Below, in pieces: positions 19,812 through 28,463 of a stretch of DNA of 64,000 nt (its first letter is position 1; every line of letters begins with the position of its first letter). The translations under genes were made by a program, and so were the position numbers. This stretch comes from Peribacillus acanthi (GTDB lineage: Bacteria > Bacillota > Bacilli > Bacillales > DSM-1321): NCBI RefSeq assembly GCF_003073175.1, contig NZ_QBBX01000013.1:1-64000 (forward strand), in the 5' to 3' direction. Under the pieces are notes generated by a model. It was not told where the DNA came from. It did not search any database and worked only from the letters and a program-made list of their open reading frames with translations.

Positions 19812-19968
19812 TTAGCCTTCTCCCTTTTGAAAAAACTCCCTTTTCAGGATACTCATATGAAGCCGATCGACAAACTCCCCATCCATTTATAAGATTTCAT
19901 AGCCTTTTTATTCTCCCCTTCCACTCTAAGCCAAATCATATTTAGGTCGAGTTTATAAAACCGTCAAA
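19812..19968 (-). pseudogene. Decayed GNAT acetyltransferase fragment
   Basis: On the minus strand one frame reads LNMIWLRVEGENKKAMKSYK-WMG, and after a frame change another reads EFVDRLHMSILKREFFQKGEG then stop. These two pieces align with the C-terminal part of the acetyltransferase at 1085-1639 (LNKIWLRVEVDNEKAIKSYK and EFIDRLRMSMLKDEF). About 15-18 codons between them are deleted and the N-terminal two thirds are absent. It is a dead relic of a related gene. Confidence 0.7.
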
Positions 19969-19995
19969 ATGGAAATATACGTTGGTTGTTATATT

Positions 19996-20046
19996 CATTG
20001 CAACCAACCTTTCTTCCTTTCTTCCAATATTCTTTTATTCCTTCAT
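19996..20046. repeat. Outlying centromere-like repeat
   Basis: CAACCAACCTTTCTTCCTTT followed by CTTCCAATATTC resembles the pyrimidine side of the repeats around parAB, placing one more copy 3.3 kb from parA. The core is AACC rather than AACGTT. No gene is supported between 19970 and 20356. Confidence 0.45.
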
Positions 20047-20356
20047 TACAATAATGGTTGTCTAGGCTTTATCCATGACTCACTCAAGCTCGAATGACAT
20101 TGGTTGCGCTGATCCAACTCTAGAAAACATCGTAAGACATTCGTTTTTCAAACATGGAATGGGGCAAGCAAATAGCTGCATAGAAGGAGAATAAGAGTGA
20201 AAAGAAAAAATGAAGAAGGATAAAATGGGAAAAGTTAGAATAAATACTGGTAAGATATTCAACACAATCCCATGGTATAGAAGAAACGATGGGTCTATTG
20301 AAACCAGCATCCAACAATTGAAGGGAAATTGATAGTCATAGAGGAGAGTACATAGA

Positions 20357-20692
20357 ATGATTAACTTAACAAATGTAAATCTTTCAAAAAAAGATCATGC
20401 ATTAAGTGAAAGAGAAGTAAGGATTATAGAAGTATTATTATTGAACCTATGTGCGCAATCTAATGCTAGTGTAACAAAAGAAAACGCTGCTCTTAATCCA
20501 GTAGCTAAGGATGTTGAAGATGTATTTAATATTAATATGGTCTTTCAGAATCCTATTTCATTAGAGAAAGGAACAGAATTAAAAGAAACTATTGAAAGAA
20601 GAATTGGAAACGCATTAAAAATGTCCGGTTTAGAAGGATTTGACTTGGTTGTTTCTGAACAAAGAGCAGGAGAGTTAAAAAGTCATTCTTAA
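20357..20692 (+). CDS. Hypothetical small soluble protein
   Basis: 111 residues; GAGGAGAGTACATAGA precedes the ATG. The N-terminal part LSKKDHALSEREVRIIEVLL is amphipathic and the end ETIERRIGNALKMSGLEGFDL looks like an alpha/beta finish. No signal peptide, membrane helix or known motif. Codon use is markedly AT-rich, unlike the kinase that follows. Confidence 0.6.
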   Translation: MINLTNVNLSKKDHALSEREVRIIEVLLLNLCAQSNASVTKENAALNPVAKDVEDVFNINMVFQNPISLEKGTELKETIERRIGNALKMSGLEGFDLVVSEQRAGELKSHS

Positions 20693-20828
20693 ACATTCAA
20701 ATATTGATCTGTTTTAGATTAAATAGGGAAATGTCAGATAAGTTGATTAGAAGGATCCATGTGAAAAGAGCAATTTTGCTCTTGGAATTTTCTTTATAGC
20801 CTTATTGGTCAACATGTTGTCAGTGTTT

Positions 20829-20875
20829 GGACTCTATTAAAACTTTTAAAAGTTTTAATAGAGTCCATTTTTGTT
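20829..20875. terminator. Perfect palindromic terminator
   Basis: Bases 20829-20866 form one perfect 38-base palindrome (arms beginning GGACTCTATTAAAAC) followed by ATTTTTGTTTT on the + strand. It can serve both directions. Confidence 0.75.
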
Positions 20876-20973
20876 TTGAAAGAAAAATGGGTGGATAAAT
20901 CCTTGAAACGATTGTCCAAATTAAGGAATAATAATACAATTTACCTATAGTATTCCAAATTGGCGGTGAAGGC

Positions 20974-22239
20974 ATGGAAATCACTAGACATTTCTTTTTT
21001 ACATTATCTTTATTGATGGTTTTATTAATCATCTGTTTAATTTGGACGGAAAGGAAAAGAGAACTGTCTATCACTAAAAAGATTGCGACCTTTTACTTCA
21101 TTTTCTCTTTATTGATCACCTTACATTTTTCCTACCAGCCATTGCCAGACTATCATTTTGACTTGAGAATGGTACCGGTTGTGATAGGCGGGCTGTATCT
21201 TGGCATTGGTCCACTCCTCTCTTTCTTGACAATCGTATTGAGGGGCATGCATGGGATTGATATGGGTTTCCTCATTAATGTCATCCTGTATCTGTCCTTG
21301 GCGCTCTTTTTTTGGCGTTTTCGTCCCTCGTTCTGGAAACGAACGCCAAAGGGCAGGATCAAATATTCGGTCATTGTCGCCTTTATTATTAGCATTCTGA
21401 CGGTATCCTTCTTGTGTGTGTCCAGTCCGACTGTGAATGTTTTCGATGCATGGTTTGCCTATATGGTGGTCCCCCCCTTGGCGATATTCATGATTGCCTA
21501 TTGCATTGAGTTTGCTAAAAAAAGTATGATCATGCACCAACAATTGATCAAGACAGAAAAATTACATGCCATTGAACAGATGGGTGCGGCTATTTCCCAT
21601 GAAATTCGCAATCCTTTAACCGCTGCATTAGGATTTGTGCAGCTTTTGTTGGAGGAACCAAAAGAAATGAAGAAGAAAGTGGAGTACCTTGCCATTGTGA
21701 AAGAAGAATTGGAATCAGCTGAAAGGGTGATCCAGGATTATTTGACCTTTGCCAAGCCTTCCATCAAGCAAAGGGAAAGAGTCGTCGTCGATCAAGAATT
21801 GAAGAAAATCATCCATATGTTGCATCCTATTGCCAATGGTAATTCGGTCGAAATCCTATCTCATTTTCCTACCACTTACTATATTGAAGGAGATAAGCAG
21901 AAGTTTCACCAGTGTTTCTTAAATATCGTAAAAAATGCGGTAGAATCGATGCCCGATGGTGGGAGGATTAACATGGAGACATCTTCCCAAGGCTCCTTCG
22001 TCCTCATTCGGATTCAGGATTATGGAGTGGGAATGACCCCTGAGCAGCTTCAACGTCTAGGAGAGCCATACTATTCTACCAAGGGAGCGAAAGGAACCGG
22101 ATTAGGCATGATGGTCACATATGGCATAGTTAAGGCTATGAATGGCACCATCCATGTGACGAGTGAGATCGGGAAGGGGACCACTTTCACGGTCGCATTT
22201 CCTTTGATGGACTGGAAGAAAAACCAGAATGTGGTTTAA
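20974..22239 (+). CDS. Sensor histidine kinase, KinB-like
   Basis: 421 residues. Five to six hydrophobic helices in the first 175 residues match the 5TM-5TMR_LYT sensor layout (GGLYLGIGPLLSFLTIVLRG). The HisKA phosphoacceptor is His209 in AAISHEIRNPLT, the N box is QCFLNIVKNAVESMPDGG near residues 313-330, and DYGVGM and GTGLGMMV are the G boxes. This layout is that of B. subtilis KinB-type sporulation kinases, which phosphorylate Spo0F in the phosphorelay. No response regulator lies next to it, as expected for an orphan phosphorelay kinase. The exact partner is inferred. Confidence 0.85.
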   Translation: MEITRHFFFTLSLLMVLLIICLIWTERKRELSITKKIATFYFIFSLLITLHFSYQPLPDYHFDLRMVPVVIGGLYLGIGPLLSFLTIVLRGMHGIDMGFLINVILYLSLALFFWRFRPSFWKRTPKGRIKYSVIVAFIISILTVSFLCVSSPTVNVFDAWFAYMVVPPLAIFMIAYCIEFAKKSMIMHQQLIKTEKLHAIEQMGAAISHEIRNPLTAALGFVQLLLEEPKEMKKKVEYLAIVKEELESAERVIQDYLTFAKPSIKQRERVVVDQELKKIIHMLHPIANGNSVEILSHFPTTYYIEGDKQKFHQCFLNIVKNAVESMPDGGRINMETSSQGSFVLIRIQDYGVGMTPEQLQRLGEPYYSTKGAKGTGLGMMVTYGIVKAMNGTIHVTSEIGKGTTFTVAFPLMDWKKNQNVV

Positions 22240-22412
22240 TGGCCATATTGGGTCGAAGTAGACAAGAAACTTTATGAGATTTTGGACACAATCCTATAAG
22301 AAGCAAGGAAGAACAGAAAAGTCCCTTCACCGGTCGGAATCCTTGCTCCCTATAGGATTGCATTTCGTGGTTGATTATCTTACACATAAGAGATGATCCT
22401 TGGTATGCCTAG

Positions 22413-23057
22413 TCATGAAGCTCCATCCTTCATCATCTTTTTATTTTTATACATGTCTTGATCGGCCCTTTCAATAAGTGTATAAAGATTCTTTCCATCG
22501 TAAGGATAGAAGGCTTTACCGATTGCCATGGACAGGTTGATTTTTTCCCGCACCGAAAGAAGCTCTGATGATCGGCGTAGTCGTTCCATCAGGAATTCTG
22601 GGGAAGCCAGGGGAGAAATGACGATGAATTCATCCCCGCCCCACCTTCCCAGCTGTTCTTCCTTGGAAAGTGCTTCTTTCAACGTGATCGATAACTCCCT
22701 TAAAATGCGGTCGCCTTCGAGGTGCCCACGGGTATCATTGATAACCTTAAAATGATTGAGATCTATCACCAAGAGGGTGAACGGCGTACCCTTGTTCATC
22801 ATCTTACGAAGGCAATGTTCGAGGTATTTACGGTTATAGCATTCGGTTAAGTAATCATATTGATTGTGCCTCTGGAGGATATCAAATTTTTTTCCCGCGA
22901 CGTACAACAGAACATAAATCACGATTCTCGGCAGCCATTCGAAAGAAAATCTCATGAAGGTGGTATATCCGTCATGCAAAATATAGGAGTACACGATCCA
23001 GTATATAGAATTTAACAGTATCACGATGATGGCAATAGTTCTTCCTTTATGATTCAT
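22413..23057 (-). CDS. Membrane diguanylate cyclase (GGDEF)
   Basis: 214 residues. Two hydrophobic helices at about residues 7-27 and 42-55 are followed by a GGDEF domain from residue 66 (YLTECYNRKYLE). The active-site motif GRWGGDEFIV is at residues 138-146 with all five signature residues, so GTP to cyclic-di-GMP activity is expected. The RxxD inhibitory site normally five residues before the motif is missing (SKEEQLG), suggesting no product inhibition. It is convergent with the kinase gene. The likely c-di-GMP targets in this window are the two riboswitches at 28.3 and 47.4 kb. Confidence 0.9.
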   Translation of the reverse strand: MNHKGRTIAIIVILLNSIYWIVYSYILHDGYTTFMRFSFEWLPRIVIYVLLYVAGKKFDILQRHNQYDYLTECYNRKYLEHCLRKMMNKGTPFTLLVIDLNHFKVINDTRGHLEGDRILRELSITLKEALSKEEQLGRWGGDEFIVISPLASPEFLMERLRRSSELLSVREKINLSMAIGKAFYPYDGKNLYTLIERADQDMYKNKKMMKDGAS

Positions 23058-23400
23058 CTAACGATTTCCTCTCTGATGCAAATAAAATGAAACGAATTTT
23101 GGTCCCAATACTTCGTAACAACACTCCATTTCCCGTTTTTTTACAAGGTTACACTTCTTTTTAGGTACAAATTCCCGCTTTTTAGGAAAAAATTAGACAT
23201 TTCAGGAATGATAGTTAGTGAATTGTCGGGTGATTACTTCAGGTTAAAATTCTTTATATACTGATATCCAAGAAAATCAAGCGATGGAAAAAAATTCAGC
23301 AGCCAAAAATAAGTAGGTTAAAATACCTATAAACATGTTTGGAATTTATTAGCTACGGGTATGTAGAAATGAAAGTCATTGTGCAGCGAGGTGTCACCCC

Positions 23401-23541
23401 ATGATAAGATATGATGAAACCCAACTGTTATTAAGGGAAATTGGACGCTTGATTGATGATTACTATAGATGCATGGATCAATTCGTGAAGGAACAAATTC
23501 GCAGGGATATTCAACTGTTAACGCGGGCCATAACAATTTAA
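23401..23541 (+). CDS. Small hypothetical protein (46 aa)
   Basis: 46 residues with GAGGTGTCACCCC before the ATG. The composition is one or two amphipathic helices (QLLLREIGRLIDDYYRCMDQ ...). Too short for classification, but the start signal and lack of stops favour a real gene. The surrounding 23060-23400 and 23545-23840 hold nothing else supported. Confidence 0.5.
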   Translation: MIRYDETQLLLREIGRLIDDYYRCMDQFVKEQIRRDIQLLTRAITI

Positions 23542-23840
23542 GGAATCTTTCAAGATAGTGGGAGATAGGAAGATTGGATAATCCTACCCATGAACCGTCG
23601 AGAGAATCGAAGAAATTATTTCGTGGTGGATCATGGGGGAAAATTAGGAGCATCACCAAAATGGATTTAAAGGCCCTCCCGAGTTTCTGTTTTTTGAGCC
23701 CATTCCATATCTATGAAATAGGCAAATCTCTTCCTACTAGTAAATGGGCTTTTTCCTTGCTTAGCCTTTTGTTCAAGCAGAAGCCTATGAGATTCAATCA
23801 GGCATGTTTTTGACAGACATTTACTTCTTATATAATTTTG

Positions 23841-23866
23841 CCCTTATCCGGTCATAAGGGATTTTT
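23841..23866 (+). terminator. Intrinsic terminator
   Basis: CCCTTAT pairs with ATAAGGG around a 6-base loop, followed by ATTTTT. Confidence 0.6.
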
Positions 23867-23896
23867 CAAAATGATTTCCTCTTAAAATAGCATCTT

Positions 23897-24109
23897 TTAT
23901 TTAAGTCTCGTATAACGATCGATGACTTTCTCTCCGTTCTCATTCCACGCATGGGCTGTGGAATAACCTTCATTCCTCATATACCACACCAATTTTTTCT
24001 TCAAAAAATAGATGCTACTCGCCATGATGGTGAATTCCTGTTTTTTGCGATGAGAGGATAACAAGAGAATCCGATATTCCTGTTCCAAAGACAACCTCCA
24101 CTCATTCAA
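23897..24109 (-). CDS. Small hypothetical protein (70 aa)
   Basis: 70 residues, basic, with an N-terminal amphipathic part and a C-terminal AHAWNENGEKVIDRYTRLK. The ribosome binding site is weak. No family recognised; it could be spurious. The DNA from 24110 to 24490 has no supported gene. Confidence 0.4.
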   Translation of the reverse strand: MNEWRLSLEQEYRILLLSSHRKKQEFTIMASSIYFLKKKLVWYMRNEGYSTAHAWNENGEKVIDRYTRLK

Positions 24110-24490
24110 TGGGATATGTATGCGATGATATACATCTAGCGTTCCAACTTGAATGGTTTTTCCGATAAAATAATAGACCTATAATATCTTGGATCGGAGG
24201 AATGTACAATGCGGTTGTCTTGTTATGTCTCTTATTAGGTCTGTAATGTGCTTTTGACTTCTTTACAGGATGGTCTTGAGATTCGTTGATCACCACAATT
24301 TTCTAAAATGATTGGATACCTTTAATAGAATCAAAATAAAAAAAATTTTCTGCTTACTTTATTTTCCTCCATGAGAATACTAGATTTTGACATCTGAGGA
24401 CGTAATATCCACATTTAAGGATTCCCTTATTCTCTTTCTAGGTCATCTATCCTAAAATAAGGATATATTAGGAAAAAGGAGCTGGATGGT

Positions 24491-24658
24491 ATGGAAAGCT
24501 TAGTTTTCACGGTCTTAGTTGAAAATAGTAGGGAAAATCTGTTTAAGGTTTCCCAAAAATATGGCCTCGCAGCGAAGCAAACCATCAAAGCCAGTCAAGA
24601 GCTGGATAAAATCCTTAACCTTTTAAACCATAAATCATTAGAAAAACAGAGCAGCTAG
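24491..24658 (+). CDS. Spo0E-like aspartyl-phosphate phosphatase
   Basis: 55 residues, preceded by AAAAAGGAGCTGGATGGT. The C-terminal part TIKASQELDKILNLLN carries the SQELD signature of the Spo0E family, which dephosphorylates Spo0A~P and so delays sporulation. The N-terminal helix MESLVFTVLVENSREN is longer than usual. Plasmid-borne Spo0E-like peptides are known in Bacillus. Together with the nearby KinB-like kinase it suggests that the element tunes the host sporulation decision. Confidence 0.75.
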   Translation: MESLVFTVLVENSRENLFKVSQKYGLAAKQTIKASQELDKILNLLNHKSLEKQSS

Positions 24659-24724
24659 ATGAAGGTGTTTGAAAATTATTGAACTCTGAAATGTCATATA
24701 AAAGTAATCCATAAGGAGAGTAGA

Positions 24725-24877
24725 ATGCAGCACGTATCAAATATTGAGGAATCTATCGTATCCCAACTATTGAAATTAAAAACAAGATTTGAAAATGACC
24801 TCATTTCTTATGAAGAATATAGCAGACTCTATGAAAAAGTGTATCAATGGGTGGATCATGCTAGTAAATGTTCCTAA
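24725..24877 (+). CDS. Small helical hypothetical protein (50 aa)
   Basis: 50 residues with AAGGAGAGTAGA immediately before the ATG. The composition SQLLKLKTRFENDLISYEEY is a charged helix with a tyrosine-rich second half. It follows the Spo0E-like gene by 66 bases and may share its transcript. No family recognised. Confidence 0.55.
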   Translation: MQHVSNIEESIVSQLLKLKTRFENDLISYEEYSRLYEKVYQWVDHASKCS

Positions 24878-25000
24878 ACAATTGCATATCTGCTGAATTC
24901 TAAAATGAAGATAATTAGAATGTCGGTGAATATGTATGGGGATGCAAAGGGTCTAACTATTATTCAGTACGTCGACTAGGATAGTGAGATTAAGGGAGGA

Positions 25001-25047
25001 AGGCTAATCCTAAAGCCCATTTGAATATGGTCTTTAGGATTAGCCTT
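25001..25047 (+). terminator. Strong terminator
   Basis: AGGCTAATCCTAAAG and CTTTAGGATTAGCCT form a 15-bp perfect stem with a 16-base loop, followed by TTGTTT. It ends the small-gene pair upstream. Confidence 0.75.
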
Positions 25048-25130
25048 TGTTTCATGATTGATTTAGATTTTACCAGCATCATTATCCAAAAAAATATGAG
25101 ATGTATGACTTAATTGGAGGGGTTATCCCT

Positions 25131-25625
25131 ATGAAAAATTTATTTACGAACTTGAATGAAAAAATATCAAAGATGCTAGAAGACGATTCCAGCCTCCTAT
25201 CCAAAGCAAAAAAGAAATGGGAAGACCAATATGTACCAGTGCCTATCACTTCAGAGATGATTCTTTCTCTCTTACATAGGCAAACCTTTGAGGGAATCAG
25301 TAATTTGGAAGTCCAGTTTGTAGGGGATAGGATGGTCATTAGTGGGTCAGCTAAGAAAATGGGAATGAACATTTTCTTCAAAGTTGAAATGAAAGCCATG
25401 AGTGCCGCTGGGAGAAAAATCAATTTTGAAGTCGTAGACATGAAACCCATCAACCAGGATTGGATCAAAAAGAAAGTCTTCAACCAGCCTCCTATGATGA
25501 CCTATGATTCAGGTCATATCACGATGGATTTGGATGCGATGGAAAGTATAAGGGATATTCCGTGGGGCACAATCAAATCATTCGAGATTAAGGACAATAT
25601 GCTATGGGTAGGAATTGGGATATAG
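25131..25625 (+). CDS. Hypothetical protein, possible lipid-binding fold
   Basis: 164 residues from the ATG at 25131, preceded by GGAGGGGTTATCCCT; an earlier ATG at 25101 has no such site. After a charged helical start, the part EVQFVGDRMVISGSAKKMGM ... MKPINQDWIKKKV has alternating beta-strand patterns loosely like LmeA/DUF2993-type lipid-binding proteins. There is no signal peptide. The family assignment is weak. Confidence 0.5.
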   Translation: MKNLFTNLNEKISKMLEDDSSLLSKAKKKWEDQYVPVPITSEMILSLLHRQTFEGISNLEVQFVGDRMVISGSAKKMGMNIFFKVEMKAMSAAGRKINFEVVDMKPINQDWIKKKVFNQPPMMTYDSGHITMDLDAMESIRDIPWGTIKSFEIKDNMLWVGIGI

Positions 25626-25896
25626 CACACATAAACTAAAAACCTTTCATATGTGTTTCCTATGAGAACAAACAAAAATGTAATGAACAAGAAATCGATT
25701 CCTATCGTGCATGCCGAGTGAAATACCGAGTTTTAATGGATTCTGCATTGGATAGAACATGTATCCGAAACTATTTAAGGCGGAATCTTTTGAAATATCA
25801 CCAAGACACCTCCTAAATTCAATCATTTTATACTCTATGATGTTAACTAGATTCATAATAAGAAGGTTTGAGTATTTCTTATGGGGTGAGATAACC

Positions 25897-26052
25897 TTGA
25901 AATCGAATAATAAAGATTCTTTAAGACGTGCCGTCATCTTTATGTATCTTTTCATTATGGGAATAATCTTGATCGCTGGATGGTTTGCATGGGCTCAAAT
26001 GTATAGACCACATTACATTTTGAAGATTGCTAGAATCTTTTATGGAAAATAG
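25897..26052 (+). CDS. Small membrane protein (51 aa)
   Basis: 51 residues from a TTG with GGGGTGAG upstream. One transmembrane helix (AVIFMYLFIMGIILIAGWFA) lies between two basic ends. No known family. Confidence 0.45.
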   Translation: MKSNNKDSLRRAVIFMYLFIMGIILIAGWFAWAQMYRPHYILKIARIFYGK

Positions 26053-26143
26053 ACATTGGTAGATAAAAACCAAGGAGAACAACTGAGTAAAGATTTGGAA
26101 TGAAGGTATAGTAGAATGACTTGATAGGAGTTAATGAGGAAAG

Positions 26144-26413
26144 ATGTTATATATCATTGGTGCTATTATTATATTATTGGCAGGATTAATTATTGCAGGA
26201 GAAGAGGGGCTAGGTTGTGCTTTCTTCCTGATTGTCGGATTCATCTTATGGAGAGTAGGATTATTAGGCATTATCCTACGAGTCTTGATGTGGGCAGGCC
26301 GCTTAATTTTCAATGTGGTAAAGTGGATTTTGGCAAGAATCGTCTATTATGGGTATCGAATAGGGGAATTCTTGGATGATAGAGTTTTAGATTTCATTCT
26401 ACTGCCCATCTGA
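26144..26413 (+). CDS. Small membrane protein (89 aa)
   Basis: 89 residues with GAGGAAAG before the ATG. Two strongly hydrophobic helices (IIGAIIILLAGLIIAG; CAFFLIVGFILWRVGLLGII) and a third amphipathic one near ILARIVYYGYRIGEF. No signature recognised. It ends 150 bases before the palindromic terminator shared with the convergent Fic gene. Confidence 0.6.
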   Translation: MLYIIGAIIILLAGLIIAGEEGLGCAFFLIVGFILWRVGLLGIILRVLMWAGRLIFNVVKWILARIVYYGYRIGEFLDDRVLDFILLPI

Positions 26414-26562
26414 GGATTCGTCATACATTGTAAAAATGATGGGATAACTATCAGCTGTCGAGAGTTTCTTTGAATTTGTCATACGGTAAATCTTTTATAA
26501 GGTATTCTTGGTAATGTTTCTAATAAAATCTATAGTTTCATAAAAGGAACATCCCTACTTTA

Positions 26563-26595
26563 CTGAATCCCAAAGAAGGCATCTTTGGGATTCAG
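26563..26595. terminator. Bidirectional terminator between convergent genes
   Basis: CTGAATCCCAAAGA and TCTTTGGGATTCAG form a 14-bp perfect stem with a 5-base loop, placed between the 26144-26413 gene and the end of the Fic gene. Confidence 0.7.
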
Positions 26596-26600
26596 CTGCT

Positions 26601-27833
26601 TCACTCAAATACACTCTCTATAAAAGCATCGTTTATCGCAAATGTTTTAGGTCGTTGCTTCACTTGATATACGATGTTCCGTTCCAGAAGTTCATCCATC
26701 GCCTTATTTAGTTTATGGGTAGATGTATTCAATACCTCTACCAATTGTGCATTGGTTAATAAACTATTCTCTCCAGCGAACATTGAGATGTCCAATTGGA
26801 TATGCAAAACTTGTTTTATCAGGGTATTATGGGTCCAGTCCATAGCTTTTATATATTCCTCTATCCGTTGAGCCTTAGCCAAACCGAGCTGTAAATCCTC
26901 GATAATGGCTTTTTGTCCCGAACTCAATAACTCCAGCATATCCACTAAATAAAAGGTAAGTTCTCCTTTGTTCAATGGATCGGAGACATTCTCCAGAGCT
27001 TTGTAGTATTTGGGTTTATCTTGGTTTATCGCATAAGAAAGGGTAATGGCCGAATATCTTTCCAACTTCCTTGATACATAGCTACAAACGAGCAACCTAC
27101 CTGTCCTGCCATTGCCATCATAGAATGGATGGATATATTCATAGTAATAATGGGCTATCATGAATTTGTAAAGATCAGGAATTTCGGAAGATTTTAAGAA
27201 AAGAATCAATTCATTAATTTTTTCTATTATTTTGGATTCTGGTTCGATTCCCCTATGGGTGACTATCGCCCCGTCAGTGACATTTACTCCTTTAGCCCTG
27301 AAAAATGTTCCATCCGGCTGTTTTTGTTTGGGAATTTCATCAGCGACTAATTCATCATACAATTTCTTGAAATCTTCCACAGTATCGAAAGGATCTAACT
27401 TGTCGATGAAATTGTAGGTCTTCATCATCCCTAGGAAACGTTTCTTTGCAGCCGATTTTGAATCGATGACATGTTCTAGAACATGTGAAAGTTCTTCCTT
27501 GGTACTTCGGATGCCTTCTATTTCGTTATTGCTCTGGGCTTCATTAATAATCAGTTTATGAAAGTATGGTTCAACTGCGAAAGGGGGTAATTGTTTGACA
27601 GCCAATTGGATGGTGCAGCTATTCAGTAAAATTTCTTCATATAGCCTTGCTAATTTATCGACATTCACAAAGAACAAATTCTCGTCCTTGTCGATGACAT
27701 TACCTTTTCTGAATGGCTTGATGGTAAGGTTTGTTTTATAGGATCCATAGCCAGATATTCTTTTTTCATATTCCAATAAGTGCGTCTTACTATCATATTT
27801 ATAAAAAATCTTCGATAATTTCTCGTATTGCAA
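26601..27833 (-). CDS. fic: Fic-domain protein (AMP-transferase family)
   Basis: 410 residues from a TTG with GGGAGG 9 bases upstream. The catalytic Fic motif HPFYDGNGRTGR is at residues 235-246 with His235 and both Arg intact. The N-terminal region carries SNNEIEG (residues 101-107), which aligns with the inhibitory S/TxxxE(G/N) helix of class II Fic proteins but has Asn where Ser/Thr is usual. The C-terminal quarter looks like a winged helix (TNAQLVEVLNTSTHKLNKAM). Fic enzymes transfer AMP to target proteins. This size and layout is common in Bacilli. Target unknown. There is no separate antitoxin gene. Confidence 0.85.
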   Translation of the reverse strand: MQYEKLSKIFYKYDSKTHLLEYEKRISGYGSYKTNLTIKPFRKGNVIDKDENLFFVNVDKLARLYEEILLNSCTIQLAVKQLPPFAVEPYFHKLIINEAQSNNEIEGIRSTKEELSHVLEHVIDSKSAAKKRFLGMMKTYNFIDKLDPFDTVEDFKKLYDELVADEIPKQKQPDGTFFRAKGVNVTDGAIVTHRGIEPESKIIEKINELILFLKSSEIPDLYKFMIAHYYYEYIHPFYDGNGRTGRLLVCSYVSRKLERYSAITLSYAINQDKPKYYKALENVSDPLNKGELTFYLVDMLELLSSGQKAIIEDLQLGLAKAQRIEEYIKAMDWTHNTLIKQVLHIQLDISMFAGENSLLTNAQLVEVLNTSTHKLNKAMDELLERNIVYQVKQRPKTFAINDAFIESVFE

Positions 27834-27839
27834 CCATTA

Positions 27840-28300
27840 TAACCTCCCTTAATTTAAAATTATGCTCATTTTTAAATTAATGATACTTCAAAAATACATT
27901 TAAATAAAACATTTTTATAAATTTTACATAAAGGGTGTACAAGGTAACTCTGTAATAAGAGAGTCAATCCTTTAGGCTTTCGTTGATTACTGGGTGGTAG
28001 CTGTTTGTCTTTTCTGTAGCCCAGATGCGATGGCGATTCGGGAGGAATGAACTATTCATCCGTTTAAAGGGGATCTATTTTCTTTAGATGCATGGCAATA
28101 CACGCTATTTTTGCTATCTATTCAAATCGAAATAGACAATAATAACACAAAAGATGGAAAAATACTGTTATAATATAGTAGAAAAGTAATGGGTAGGTGA
28201 AGATTGGAAATTTTGGTGACACCCTCACCATATCACACATGAAAAGGTCTAATTGATGATTCAAAACTAGTAAATCTTCGGAACTATTCTATAAATAAAT
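27840..28300. other. Intergenic region before the dynamin operon
   Basis: No gene. It must hold the promoter of the riboswitch transcript and the divergent promoter of fic, but no clean -35/-10 pair was found by eye. Confidence 0.4.
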
Positions 28301-28308
28301 ATTTGGCA

Positions 28309-28378
28309 AACCCATTGAAAGATGGGGACGCAAAGCTACGGGTCTAAGGGTTTAATCTATGATCGCCGGGTTGCAGAA
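28309..28378 (+). ncRNA. Cyclic-di-GMP-I riboswitch (GEMM) 1
   Basis: The conserved blocks GGCAAACCC, then GAAA tetraloop, GGGGACGCAAAGCTACGGGT, CTAAGG and GATCGCCGGGTTGC match the class I c-di-GMP aptamer in order and spacing. It sits 85 bases before the first dynamin-like gene and a terminator hairpin follows at 28403. GCCGG at 28365-28369 can also pair with GCCGGC at 28402-28407, a plausible switch between antiterminator and terminator. The sign of control (on or off with ligand) cannot be determined by reading. Confidence 0.9.
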
Positions 28379-28402
28379 TACTCTTTTAAAGATTATTTTT
28401 TG

Positions 28403-28434
28403 CCGGCTATTCAGGGATTGAATAGCCCTTTTTA
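28403..28434 (+). terminator. Riboswitch-linked terminator
   Basis: GGCTATTCA pairs with TGAATAGCC around a 5-base loop, followed by CTTTTT. It lies between the riboswitch and the 28464 gene, so it can act as the expression platform of the switch. Confidence 0.85.
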
Positions 28435-28463
28435 ATAGAAAGAGAAAGCAGGAAATCCCAATC

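Noticed and set aside
24102-24296. 64-codon minus-strand frame next to the small 23897-24109 gene
   Set aside because: No start signal, low-complexity basic composition and overlap with the neighbour.
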